Below the pieces are notes generated by a model. The model saw only the letters and a program-made list of their open reading frames with translations, had not been told where the DNA came from and did not search any database. The position numbers were made by a program, and so were the translations under genes. From Prevotella sp. (GTDB lineage: Bacteria; Bacteroidota; Bacteroidia; Bacteroidales; Bacteroidaceae), in contig JALFSW010000090.1 of NCBI GenBank assembly GCA_022779305.1, forward strand, positions 1-38,175: 38,175 nt of DNA, written 5' to 3'. This document shows positions 26,988-36,200 of this stretch, one piece after another (position 1 is the stretch's first letter; the number at the start of each line of letters is the position of its first letter).

Positions 26988-28175
26988 ATGAAAAAATCAT
27001 TACTTGTTTTCGGAGCAGTGTTGCTCGGCGTATCAGCAAATGCGCAAAACTTTTTGACAGAATCATTGTTTTCTGCAAGCAAAGCACAAGCGTTAAGTGT
27101 TCAACAGACAAAGAATGTTGAAGTAAAAGATTTTTCTGCAATCAGAAAAGCTCCTAAGGTTAATCGTGCTGCAACTCAAAATTCAATTGCAGGTATTTAT
27201 ATTCTTGATGGAAAAGGCTATCAAAGCAATATTCACTCAACATCTGCTGACACGTTGGAAATGATTCAACCAACAACGCTTGAAGGTGAAACCTATAATT
27301 TTAAAATGACTTTCTGGGCTTATAAACAGCCTGCAACTGCTATAGGTAAATACGACGAAGCAGCTGGGACTATTGTCTTTCCTGCACAAAAAGTTGCAAC
27401 AAATGATAAGGTTGGAGATGTTATTTTGAGTAGTATTGCTGTAGATGAAAATGACAAAGCAAGTATTTTGAAAGGTGTTTCTTTCAAGAAAGATGCTAAT
27501 GGAAACTTTGAAATAGATGGCGCAGATGCTTGGTGTCTTTATTTCATAGAAAATGAGAAGGCACAGCTTTATAACTTTGGTTTTGAACCCAAATTGTATG
27601 CTTCAAATGCTGTAATTACAGGTTACCGCCCTACAACAGATTCAGATGTTGAACAAAGAGCTTATGTTACTGAAGATGGCAAAGAAGTTGGGGTATATAA
27701 CTTCTATTTGAATTCTTATGTTTACTTTAGTTCAAAGGCTGATAAGAAGACATTGTCACTTCCTACAGGTCAGGTTATCTTCACTGTTGGAGCTGGAACA
27801 CAACAAAAATATGGTATCGGTCCAAACATCTATCTTGGTGCAGCATCAATCAATAATGATAAGTTAGAGTTGGATGAAAATGCAAAGGAAATACCTGGAA
27901 CTTTTGAAGAAAACAGCGTTGCACACTTCCCTGGTCTTATGGTTATCCGCACGACGGTTAGTACTATTGACCAACAAGCATTGATTCAATATGCAGCAGC
28001 TGATACACGCATCACTCGCACCGATAAAGCTTATACAGTAGGTATCACAAGCATTGCAAATGATGCAGCTGTGAAGAATGATGGTAAGTACTATAACCTC
28101 GCTGGTCAAGAAGTTACAAAAGACTATAAGGGTGTTGTTATCCAAAATGGTAAGAAATTCTTGAACAACAAGTAA
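26988..28175 (+). CDS. Secreted protein of unknown function with C-terminal sorting-type tail
   Basis: The protein has 395 residues, with a signal peptide of 19 residues (MKKSLLVFGAVLLGVSANA, then Q20). I do not recognise a family for the middle, which looks beta-rich (YNFKMTFWAYKQ, YNFYLNSYVYFSSKA) with no catalytic motif. The last 30 residues contain YYNLAGQEV and GVVIQNGKKFL. This is the same pattern as in the next three genes and resembles short Por-secretion-type C-terminal tails, so export to the surface or outside by type IX secretion is plausible but not shown. It has its own promoter and sits between the SusC/SusD operon and an Omp28-like gene. Confidence 0.75.
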   Translation: MKKSLLVFGAVLLGVSANAQNFLTESLFSASKAQALSVQQTKNVEVKDFSAIRKAPKVNRAATQNSIAGIYILDGKGYQSNIHSTSADTLEMIQPTTLEGETYNFKMTFWAYKQPATAIGKYDEAAGTIVFPAQKVATNDKVGDVILSSIAVDENDKASILKGVSFKKDANGNFEIDGADAWCLYFIENEKAQLYNFGFEPKLYASNAVITGYRPTTDSDVEQRAYVTEDGKEVGVYNFYLNSYVYFSSKADKKTLSLPTGQVIFTVGAGTQQKYGIGPNIYLGAASINNDKLELDENAKEIPGTFEENSVAHFPGLMVIRTTVSTIDQQALIQYAAADTRITRTDKAYTVGITSIANDAAVKNDGKYYNLAGQEVTKDYKGVVIQNGKKFLNNK

Positions 28176-28261
28176 GAAAAAATGATTGCGTAGTGATGTA
28201 CGCAATAAAAGAGCTTCTAAAAATACATTCTGTATTTAAACGAAGTTGAATATATAAACAA

Positions 28262-28320
28262 GGAGCGAGGCAAGTTTCCGTAAAAGCAAATGGCTTATTA
28301 GGAAGTTTGTCTCGCTTTTC
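28262..28320 (+). terminator. Probable terminator after the 395-residue protein gene
   Basis: The arms ggagcgaggcaagtttcc (28262-28279) and ggaagtttgtctcgcttttc (28301-28320) pair over about 15 positions with two G-T pairs and a 21-nt loop, and the right arm ends in TTTTC. A smaller perfect 8-bp hairpin (attgcgta/tacgcaat) lies at 28185-28206. Confidence 0.6.
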
Positions 28321-28401
28321 AAAATCAAAGGGGGAGGGGAGTTCTCTGTGATAGAGAGCAACTGAGAAACTAAACAGAGAAAGAAAACTAAACGTAGAAT
28401 T

Positions 28402-30228
28402 ATGAAGAGAACATTATTTGCTAAATTATTGATTCTTTTATTAGGACTTACTTCTACTACAAACTTTGTCTGTGCACAAGGGAATAGTATTGTTTTCACC
28501 TATAATAAAGCAGATGGGAAAATCATCAACTGGGGAACAGGGAAGCTGGAAACCTATGATGTGGCTATCTTCTTGAAAGATGCAGGACTTACAGGAAAGC
28601 AAGTTTTGGGTGTAGAAGTACCTTTCGTGTCGGCAAATGGCATCTCAAATGTGTCGGCATGGCTTTCTAAAAAACTTCAACTTGATGACAATCGCCTGAA
28701 TGCGCCCGATATTGAAAGCGTAGAGGTGGTTCCTGCGGCAGGTTATGTGAGGGTGAATTTCAAGAATCCCTATACCATAACTGATGAAGGCGTGTACGTG
28801 GGATATAGTTTTACGGTGGATGATATAGAAGTAGATAATGCTGCGCAAAAACGTCCACTGCGTGCCTTTGCAACGAAAGAACCAGATGCCTTTTGGATAC
28901 ATACCACACAAACCAATCGTGTGTGGCAATCAAGAGCAGCATCGGTGGGTTATGCTCCATTGATGAAAGTCTTTGTGGGAGGTGCTGCGAAATATGCAGC
29001 AAGCCTTGTTTTGGGTAACGATATTGTTACAACGCTCAACAAAGTAAACAAGATTGGCTATACGCTTTGGAACCATGGTAGCGAAGGCGTGGCTTCATTT
29101 GAGTATGCGTTGAATGTAAACAATAAGACTTATAACGGCACTGTCACGCTTCCGCAATCTTTGATGGGTATTTACAACACCAGCACGACTGGTGAATTTA
29201 CGATTCCTGAAATTGATCAAAGCGGTTCACATCTCCTTAGTGTGAATATCACGAAGATAAACGGTGCTGACAATGCAGAAAGTGCTTTTGCAGCAACAGC
29301 CCTTGTACATGCTTTGTCGAGTTTACCTGTTCATCGTCCGTTGCTTGAAGAATATACAGGGCTTTGGTGTGGCCATTGTCCACGTGGTTACGTTGGATTA
29401 GAAGAAATGAACAAACGTTTCCCCAATGAATTTATAGGTGTGTCTTATCATTATCGCGACCAAATGGCAGTGATAACCCCTAATGATTTCCCCTCAGTTG
29501 TGTCGGGCTATCCATCGGCTTTCTTGGAACGTTCTTTGGATGTTGATGCTTATTCTGGTTTACAAGGATCTGGATTTGGGCTTGATAAGATTTGGAAAGT
29601 AAAACGCGATGAACTTGCACCTGCCGATGTGCTCGCAACAGCGTTTTACACGGATGCAACGCAAACAAAAATCGATGTAAAAGCGTCGGTTACATTTCCA
29701 TTTGTTCCTAAGAATGCCAATTACGCATTGAGTTTTATCCTCACTGCCGACTCGCTTTCGGATAAAACATGGAAGCAATCCAACTATCTTTCAGGCGATG
29801 CAAGCTACGCTTCCGACCCACTTTTGAAAGAGTTTTATGAAGGAAGTGCTTATGTTACAGGACTTATATTTAACGACGTCTTTGTGGGATGGTCGGGTAA
29901 AGCTGCCATTTCAGGTTCAATCGACAACGACAATATTCGTGCAAACGAAGCACAAACCTATAACTATGCGTTTGACCTCAATGCGTTGATAAAACCTGCG
30001 CTCATTCATCACAAAGAAAAGGTCAATGTTATTACGCTGCTCATTGACCGAAACACAAATGAGGTAGTCAATGCACACAAAACAAGGGTAACCGTTTTCA
30101 ATGCAATCGAAAACGTGAATGTGCACCCAACCACTAAAAACGATAAAATCTACGACCTCTCTGGACGTCAGATAACATGCCCAACGAAGGGTATCTATAT
30201 TATTAATGGTAAGAAATACGTTAAGTAA
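28402..30228 (+). CDS. Omp28-like secreted protein with thioredoxin-type CGHC motif
   Basis: The 608-residue exported protein has a signal peptide of about 25 residues (ending NFVCA before QG). The N-terminal half (about 30-300) is beta-rich. A thioredoxin-like domain begins with HRPLLEEYTGLWCGHCPRGY, placing the redox-type motif WCGHC at residues 322-326. This block, with LEEMNKRFPNEFIGVSYH and later SGYPSAF, is characteristic of the Omp28-related outer-membrane proteins of Porphyromonas and Prevotella. The last 26 residues (from I583: IYDLSGRQ, then GIYIINGKK) form the sorting-type tail shared with neighbouring genes. A role as an extracellular or surface disulfide-active or adhesin-like protein is inferred. 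It lies 26 bp upstream of the next gene, so they are probably co-transcribed. Confidence 0.8.
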   Translation: MKRTLFAKLLILLLGLTSTTNFVCAQGNSIVFTYNKADGKIINWGTGKLETYDVAIFLKDAGLTGKQVLGVEVPFVSANGISNVSAWLSKKLQLDDNRLNAPDIESVEVVPAAGYVRVNFKNPYTITDEGVYVGYSFTVDDIEVDNAAQKRPLRAFATKEPDAFWIHTTQTNRVWQSRAASVGYAPLMKVFVGGAAKYAASLVLGNDIVTTLNKVNKIGYTLWNHGSEGVASFEYALNVNNKTYNGTVTLPQSLMGIYNTSTTGEFTIPEIDQSGSHLLSVNITKINGADNAESAFAATALVHALSSLPVHRPLLEEYTGLWCGHCPRGYVGLEEMNKRFPNEFIGVSYHYRDQMAVITPNDFPSVVSGYPSAFLERSLDVDAYSGLQGSGFGLDKIWKVKRDELAPADVLATAFYTDATQTKIDVKASVTFPFVPKNANYALSFILTADSLSDKTWKQSNYLSGDASYASDPLLKEFYEGSAYVTGLIFNDVFVGWSGKAAISGSIDNDNIRANEAQTYNYAFDLNALIKPALIHHKEKVNVITLLIDRNTNEVVNAHKTRVTVFNAIENVNVHPTTKNDKIYDLSGRQITCPTKGIYIINGKKYVK

Positions 30229-30254
30229 CATTATTTACATTGCATTTTAACTTT

Positions 30255-32891
30255 ATGGAAAGAAAATTACGACACTACGCTTTAGGCTTGACCGTCCTCA
30301 CTGCGATGGCAGCCACAGCGCAGACATCAATTGTCTACAAACAGGATTTCGGTACACTTGAAGATTTTCAGAAACTCACAGTGATTGATGCAAACAGCGA
30401 TGGCAACACTTTTAAGTGGGATGACTTCAATGCTGAAGCCATTTGTGATCGTGACAATCACAAAGGAGCAAACGATTGGCTCATTCTGCCAAAGCTTCAA
30501 TTGGAAGCTGGAAAGAAATACACGCTTTCTTTCAATGCACACACGAGCTATGGTGAACCAGCAGAAACGTTCAAAGTATTCTATGGAAATGCAGCTACGG
30601 CAGAGGCTTTGACCACTGAAGTACTTGCCAATGGGTCAACAAAAGCCTATCCAACACCCGATGCTTTCAAAGTGGAATTTGAAGTTGCGACCACAGGCGA
30701 ATACTATCTTGGTTTTCAGTACAACACGGCTGCAACACCAATGTCTAACAGTTTGAACATCGATGAAATCTTACTCACTGTGGCACAACAAGCTGCCAAC
30801 GAAGATGTACCAATGCCTGTAACCGATGTGAAATTCACCTACGATTACAAGACAAAACAAACGAAACTCACATGGAAGGCGCCAACACAGACCGTAAAGG
30901 GAAATCCTATTGACCCTTCAACGCTTACGTATAGTTTACGTCGTGTGGGTGATAGCAATAACTTTATTAACGATTGGCAGGGTACAACTTATCGTGAAGT
31001 GCTCACTGTTGATCAATTGCCCGCTGGCAACTTGTTGTTTGGGCAAGCGTTGGCTCGCTATGTTGTTTTGGCAAACAACAGTGCAGGACAAAGCGAACGT
31101 GCTTATTCACGCTATTACGTCCTCGGAACACCCAACACGTTACCTTATGCAGAGTCGTTTGCCGAAGGAAGTATCAAGACTTTTTGGGGCGAAGAACACA
31201 ACAAGCGTGGCAGATGGGCACCTATAGCAGCAAAAAATACTTTCGTGCAAGATAATGACCGCGGTCTCTACGGTTTTACGGGTGCTGGTGAGAACGAAAC
31301 GAGCCTTGGTTTCTCTGGATTGATCAGTCTCAAGAATGCCACAAACCCTGTGCTTTTGTTCTACTATCGTTTTGTTACCGATACGAATGATACCTTGCAA
31401 GTTCAACTTTCAGCCAATGGCAGTGAGTTCAAAACATTGAAAGAGCTTGATGTGAAGAGCGAGAGTCTTGCTAATAAGTGGAACGAAGTGAAAATCTCTT
31501 TGAAAGACTATCTTGCCAGTGATTTCATTCAGCTTGCATTCTTGCAAAAAAGTGGTTTGTTCAACAGTGCTGTCTATATCGACAACATTCAAATCTATGA
31601 TGAAAAAACTTCCGATTTGGCACTTTCACTCGAAAGACTACCGGCTTCTTTGCGTCCTTCAGAAACACGCAAGGTCGGTGTGAAAGTCATTAATTATGGG
31701 CTTCAAGCTGTGAAAGCAGCAGACTACACCGTCAGCCTTTATGCTAATGGAAAGGCTTTCTACACACAGCAAGGTGTTGACATAGCAAAAGGTGCGTCAC
31801 AAGATTTGACGTTCGATGTAACTGTGCCTGTAACCATTGAAGCCGACAGCGTAAATGTCTATGCTGCGCTAACCTATACAGCCGACGAAGCAGCTGCAAA
31901 CGATAGAACGGCTGCGAAACGAGTGCGCATCTATAAAAGTTCGTTCCCCGCTCCACAAGGTTTGACTGCCACGACAGATGGTGCAACAACCTTGCTCACA
32001 TGGCAACAACCCGATGCACTTCGCACGAGCAGTACGCAAGTAACCGATGGCTTTGAAGATGCACCATCGTTCACCATCCATAACTTTGGCGATTGGCAGT
32101 TAGAAGACCGTTGTGGCTATAATCTCTATGGCATCGAAGGCTACGACTTCCCTAACGCACAACGTCCACAGGCTTTCACCGTTCTCGATCGTAATGCAGC
32201 CCAACCAGCACTTTCAAAGATGTGGACCGCCTACGAAGGCGAAAAAGCTTTGGCGTCGTTTGCTTCACTCTCGGGCGCAGTAGACCATTGGGCGATTTCT
32301 CCTTTGCTTGCTACCGAAGCGCAAACCATCTCGTTCTATGCGAAGGCAGCATCGAAGCAATATCGTGAGAAGTTTGAAGTGAGATATTCAACGACAAGTT
32401 CAGATGTTGAAGCCTTCACTACTATAGTGGGCGATGTAACCACACCTGCATCACAAAACACATGGGTGAAGTATGAATTCAACCTCCCACAAGGTACACG
32501 CTACTTTGCTATTCGTGGTATTTCAGAAGATGCGTGGGCACTTTTGGTGGACAATGTTACGTTTATCCCCGATACCTTGGGTCGTCAGGACGCCACACTC
32601 TTGGGCTACAACATCTATCGTGATGGCGAAAAGGTGAATGCGCAACCCGTAACCACCACTACTTATGCCGACAAGGCAACCGATGGCACACATGAATACG
32701 TCGTTACAGCCGTTTATGATGCAGGCGAATCGCTCATCTCTAATGCCGTATCAGCTGTTACGAATGGTATTACCGATTTGAACGTTACTACCAAAGAAGG
32801 CGAAGAACGTATCTATGACCTCTCTGGTCGCCGAGTAAAGGAAACCGTACGTGGTGTTTACATCATCAATGGTAAGAAGATCGTGAAATAA
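30255..32891 (+). CDS. Multidomain adhesin-like secreted protein with three cleaved-adhesin-type modules
   Basis: The ATG at 30255 gives 878 residues and a proper signal peptide (MERKLRHYALGLTVLTAMAA, cleavage near ATA before Q); an upstream TTG at 30240 adds only five residues. Three jelly-roll modules of the cleaved-adhesin/choice-of-anchor type are visible: about 25-175 (with NDWLILP at 73-79), about 298-450 (YAESFAEGSIKTFW) and about 599-775 (GFEDAPSF, VDHWAISPLL). A FnIII-like segment follows module 1. A CARDB-like segment (VKVINYGLQAVKAADYTV) and a further FnIII-like strand set (LTATTDGATTLLTWQQP) precede module 3. The tail after I853 (IYDLSGRRV, GVYIINGKK) is of the sorting type. These modules occur in gingipain haemagglutinin regions; binding partner unknown. 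It is paralogous to the 1502-residue protein downstream. Confidence 0.8.
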   Translation: MERKLRHYALGLTVLTAMAATAQTSIVYKQDFGTLEDFQKLTVIDANSDGNTFKWDDFNAEAICDRDNHKGANDWLILPKLQLEAGKKYTLSFNAHTSYGEPAETFKVFYGNAATAEALTTEVLANGSTKAYPTPDAFKVEFEVATTGEYYLGFQYNTAATPMSNSLNIDEILLTVAQQAANEDVPMPVTDVKFTYDYKTKQTKLTWKAPTQTVKGNPIDPSTLTYSLRRVGDSNNFINDWQGTTYREVLTVDQLPAGNLLFGQALARYVVLANNSAGQSERAYSRYYVLGTPNTLPYAESFAEGSIKTFWGEEHNKRGRWAPIAAKNTFVQDNDRGLYGFTGAGENETSLGFSGLISLKNATNPVLLFYYRFVTDTNDTLQVQLSANGSEFKTLKELDVKSESLANKWNEVKISLKDYLASDFIQLAFLQKSGLFNSAVYIDNIQIYDEKTSDLALSLERLPASLRPSETRKVGVKVINYGLQAVKAADYTVSLYANGKAFYTQQGVDIAKGASQDLTFDVTVPVTIEADSVNVYAALTYTADEAAANDRTAAKRVRIYKSSFPAPQGLTATTDGATTLLTWQQPDALRTSSTQVTDGFEDAPSFTIHNFGDWQLEDRCGYNLYGIEGYDFPNAQRPQAFTVLDRNAAQPALSKMWTAYEGEKALASFASLSGAVDHWAISPLLATEAQTISFYAKAASKQYREKFEVRYSTTSSDVEAFTTIVGDVTTPASQNTWVKYEFNLPQGTRYFAIRGISEDAWALLVDNVTFIPDTLGRQDATLLGYNIYRDGEKVNAQPVTTTTYADKATDGTHEYVVTAVYDAGESLISNAVSAVTNGITDLNVTTKEGEERIYDLSGRRVKETVRGVYIINGKKIVK

Positions 32892-32943
32892 TCTTTCATC
32901 TGTGCAGCATAGAGATGCTGTTCAAACTTTAATTTTTTCATTG

Positions 32944-32980
32944 GCTCGCAGCTTTCTATAGAAAGTTTGCGAGCTTTTTT
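32944..32980 (+). terminator. Terminator after the 878-residue adhesin-like gene
   Basis: An outer stem gctcgca/tgcgagc and an inner stem ctttc/gaaag, separated by a small bulge, run into TTTTTT. The last gene of the cluster therefore has its own transcript. The remainder of the 309-bp gap holds the next promoter. Confidence 0.8.
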
Positions 32981-33036
32981 GCAAAAGGTCTTAATCTTTT
33001 TTTTGTTGGTAGTATCCTAAGAAAATGTATAATTTA

Positions 33037-33068
33037 TTTTGAAAGCATTAAACAAATTTTTATCTTTG
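33037..33068 (+). promoter_or_regulatory. Predicted promoter of the 1502-residue adhesin-like gene
   Basis: TTTTG at 33037-33041 and TATCTTTG at 33061-33068 are 19 bp apart, matching the Bacteroidetes consensus. The leader to the ATG at 33201 would be about 125 nt. Confidence 0.75.
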
Positions 33069-33200
33069 CAATCAAAATTCTATTATTTGCTTATAAAAAG
33101 CGATGTGTGTCAGTCTGTAAAAAATGTGACGCACAGCAATCATTCAACCACTGTTAGGACAGATTAAAGATTACATATATTTTTTAAACCACAAATTTTT

Positions 33201-36200
33201 ATGATGAAGAGAACTATTAGATTATTGATTTGTGCAACAATGGTGTTGGGAGGAATTGCCCCAACGATGGCACAACAACACTCGAGCGACCTCTCTACAA
33301 GAAAAGCAACGCAAAGCTCTCTTGCTCAGCAAGACGTATCTTTGCGTGAAGCAAACAATTTGTTTGATAGGTGGCAATCGCTAGGCGGAAAGAGTTTTGG
33401 TTTTGTCAATAAGAAGACCAGTGGAAAAGCGCATGTGCCATTGACACTTTTGGCAAAGAAAAACGGACAAATGAAGGTGGGCAGCACAGCTGGAGGTGCC
33501 GAAATTTGGGTGAACGTAACCTATGCACCTGGTATGACGGCTGCTGCCGACAGAAGTATCTCGAGCTTCCGCACCACCAATCCAACTGAACTCACACCGC
33601 TCATCAAGGGTAACTTCTTATTTTATAATGGTGTCGGATTGGTAGATGACATCATCTATGCAGGACACAATGCTCAAAACGATAAGGGCGAATACGTACC
33701 CACACTCTACACCATTGATACCGAAACGTGGCAATTGCTCTCAACAACAATTCTTCCCGATTACTCGCTGATGGCGTTTGAAACAGCAATGGGAAGCGAT
33801 GGACGAATTTATGGTGCGTTCTATTCGCCCGATGGGAAAAGCAAAGAGATAGGGGTTGTAGACTATCCCACACGCTCAAGGTCAACCATCATGACCACCA
33901 AGAAAATCTATTGCGCATTGGGGATTACGAAAGAAAACGTGCTTTATGGTGTTGCCAGTGATGGAAATCTTTATCGCATAGACCCCACTACGGCTTCAGA
34001 GACACTCATAGGTGCAACAGGATTGACCATTGCAGATGCGAAAGGCAACATCTTCTTTCAAACGGGAGAAATCGACCAGTATGATAATACGTTCTATTGG
34101 TTGGGTACGGATGCAAAGAAACAAAGCACCTCGCTCTATAGCATCGACTTAGCAACAGGCGTAGCCAACGAACTTTATGAATTGGGACAATACACCTTCT
34201 CAAGTATGATCATTCAAAAGCCCGTTGCCAATGACAATGCACCTGCAATGGTAGAAAACCTTTCGGTGATGTTTGATGGGGCTAACACAAACGGTAGTGT
34301 TTCTTTCACTGCTCCTACCACTACGTTTGCAGGTAAACCGCTCAATGACAACTTGCTTTATCAAGTTTTCATCGACGAAGAAGTGGTAGCATCAGGCAAC
34401 GTAACCACAGGTACGAATGCTGCCGTTGCCGTCTCAACAACCGAAGGCAAACACAAGTTTGATGTCATTGTGAGCAATGCCAATGGCATATCGCCTAAAG
34501 CATCAGTGAAGCAATGGGTGGGTTATGATGTACCAGAACCTGTTAGCAACATTGGCTTTGAACTCGACCAAAGTTCGGGTAGTGCCATTTTGTATTGGGA
34601 CGGACCTGCAAAAGGCGTGAACAATGGCTATTTTGGTGGAATCACCTATGACATTTATCGCTTGGGCGGTGGTAAGGAAGTAAAGGTCGAGGAAAATTTT
34701 TCCGATACCTACTTTGAAGAAACGCTCCCCAAGACCGATGCACCTGTGAAATATAGCTATGGCATCGTGGCACGCAATGGGTCGCAACGCAGTGTGATGG
34801 CAACCAGCGAAGCCATTCAGTTAGGCGATGCCTACAAGGTGCCTTATCTTGAAAACTTTGAGTTCAAAGACAAGTTCGCTCTCTGGACAACCATAGATAC
34901 CTACAACGACAAAGTTTCTTCTGATATTGGCGTGCGAGGTGCGTGGATTTATGATGTGAAAGAGAAAGCTGCATCTTACACGTTTGGCGACAAGAAAGCC
35001 GACGATTGGCTCATCTCTCCTTCCATAAAACTCGAAGAAGGAAAGACCTACACCATTGCTCTGAAAGCCAAAGCACGTGCTGGACAAACGCAAGTATATC
35101 CTGAACGCTTTGAAGTGTTCCTCGGAACAGATGCCGATCCCGAAACAATGTTCCTTGATGTCATTCCAGACACCGAACTGAACAAAGCAACCTACACCAC
35201 TTTCGATAATCGAAACGTCAGCGTAACATCGACTGGTAAGTATCACATCGGTATCCACACCACCAGTACGAAAGACGGATGGACACTTTATGTAGACTCT
35301 GTTTCTGTGGAGTTGAATGCGGTAGCCGATGCACCAGCCGCTACAACAGACCTTGCTGCCGTTGCCGACCCGACGGGCGTTTTGAAAGCCAACATCAGTT
35401 TCAAAGCACCAACGAAGAATGGGGCAGGCGAAACACTTGTGCGCAACATCTCTAAAATCGACTTGCGCAGAGACAACAAGGTCATCACCACTTTCACAGA
35501 TGTGCAACCAGGATCAACTGTGCAGTATGAAGACACCGACGTGGAATTGGGTAATCACACCTATGCTACTTATCCTTTCCTTGACAACAAACAAGGCGAG
35601 AAGAGCGAAGTGAGAACCTATGTGGGTGTGGATATTCCAGATCGTGCTCGCAACATCAAAGCAAAAGACAATGAAAACAGCATCATTCTTTCTTGGGACA
35701 AGGTTGGAACGGTGGGAGCGAATGGTGGACTCGTTGTACCAGAAAATGTTGACTATTTGGTTTGGAACACTGCAAGCTATAACGGATCGGTGATGCTCTA
35801 TCAGGTGATTGACTCTATTCGCAATGGTAACATAGCCACCATACCATTCAATACCAATGAAGGTGCGCAGGGGTTGGCTTATTTAGCTGTGCAAACAAAG
35901 AACGTTGCTGGTGCGGGCGATGCTTATATGGAAGGCATTTTGGTGGGTGCTCCCTATGTTTTGCCTTTTAAAGAAACCCTGCCTAATGGTTCGCTGACCA
36001 ATTATTGGGAGTTCAATGCAACGGGTTCGGCGGTTTCGATGCGTCTGTCGGCAGAAAGTACAGATGGCGATGGTTATGGCGTGGAAATCGTTTCAAACGA
36101 TGCCGAAGAATATGGAGAACTTTATTCTGGTAAGATCGACCTTCGCAACGCAGTGCGTCCGATGCTTATTTTTGATGCCAGAACAACTGCAAAGGGCAAC

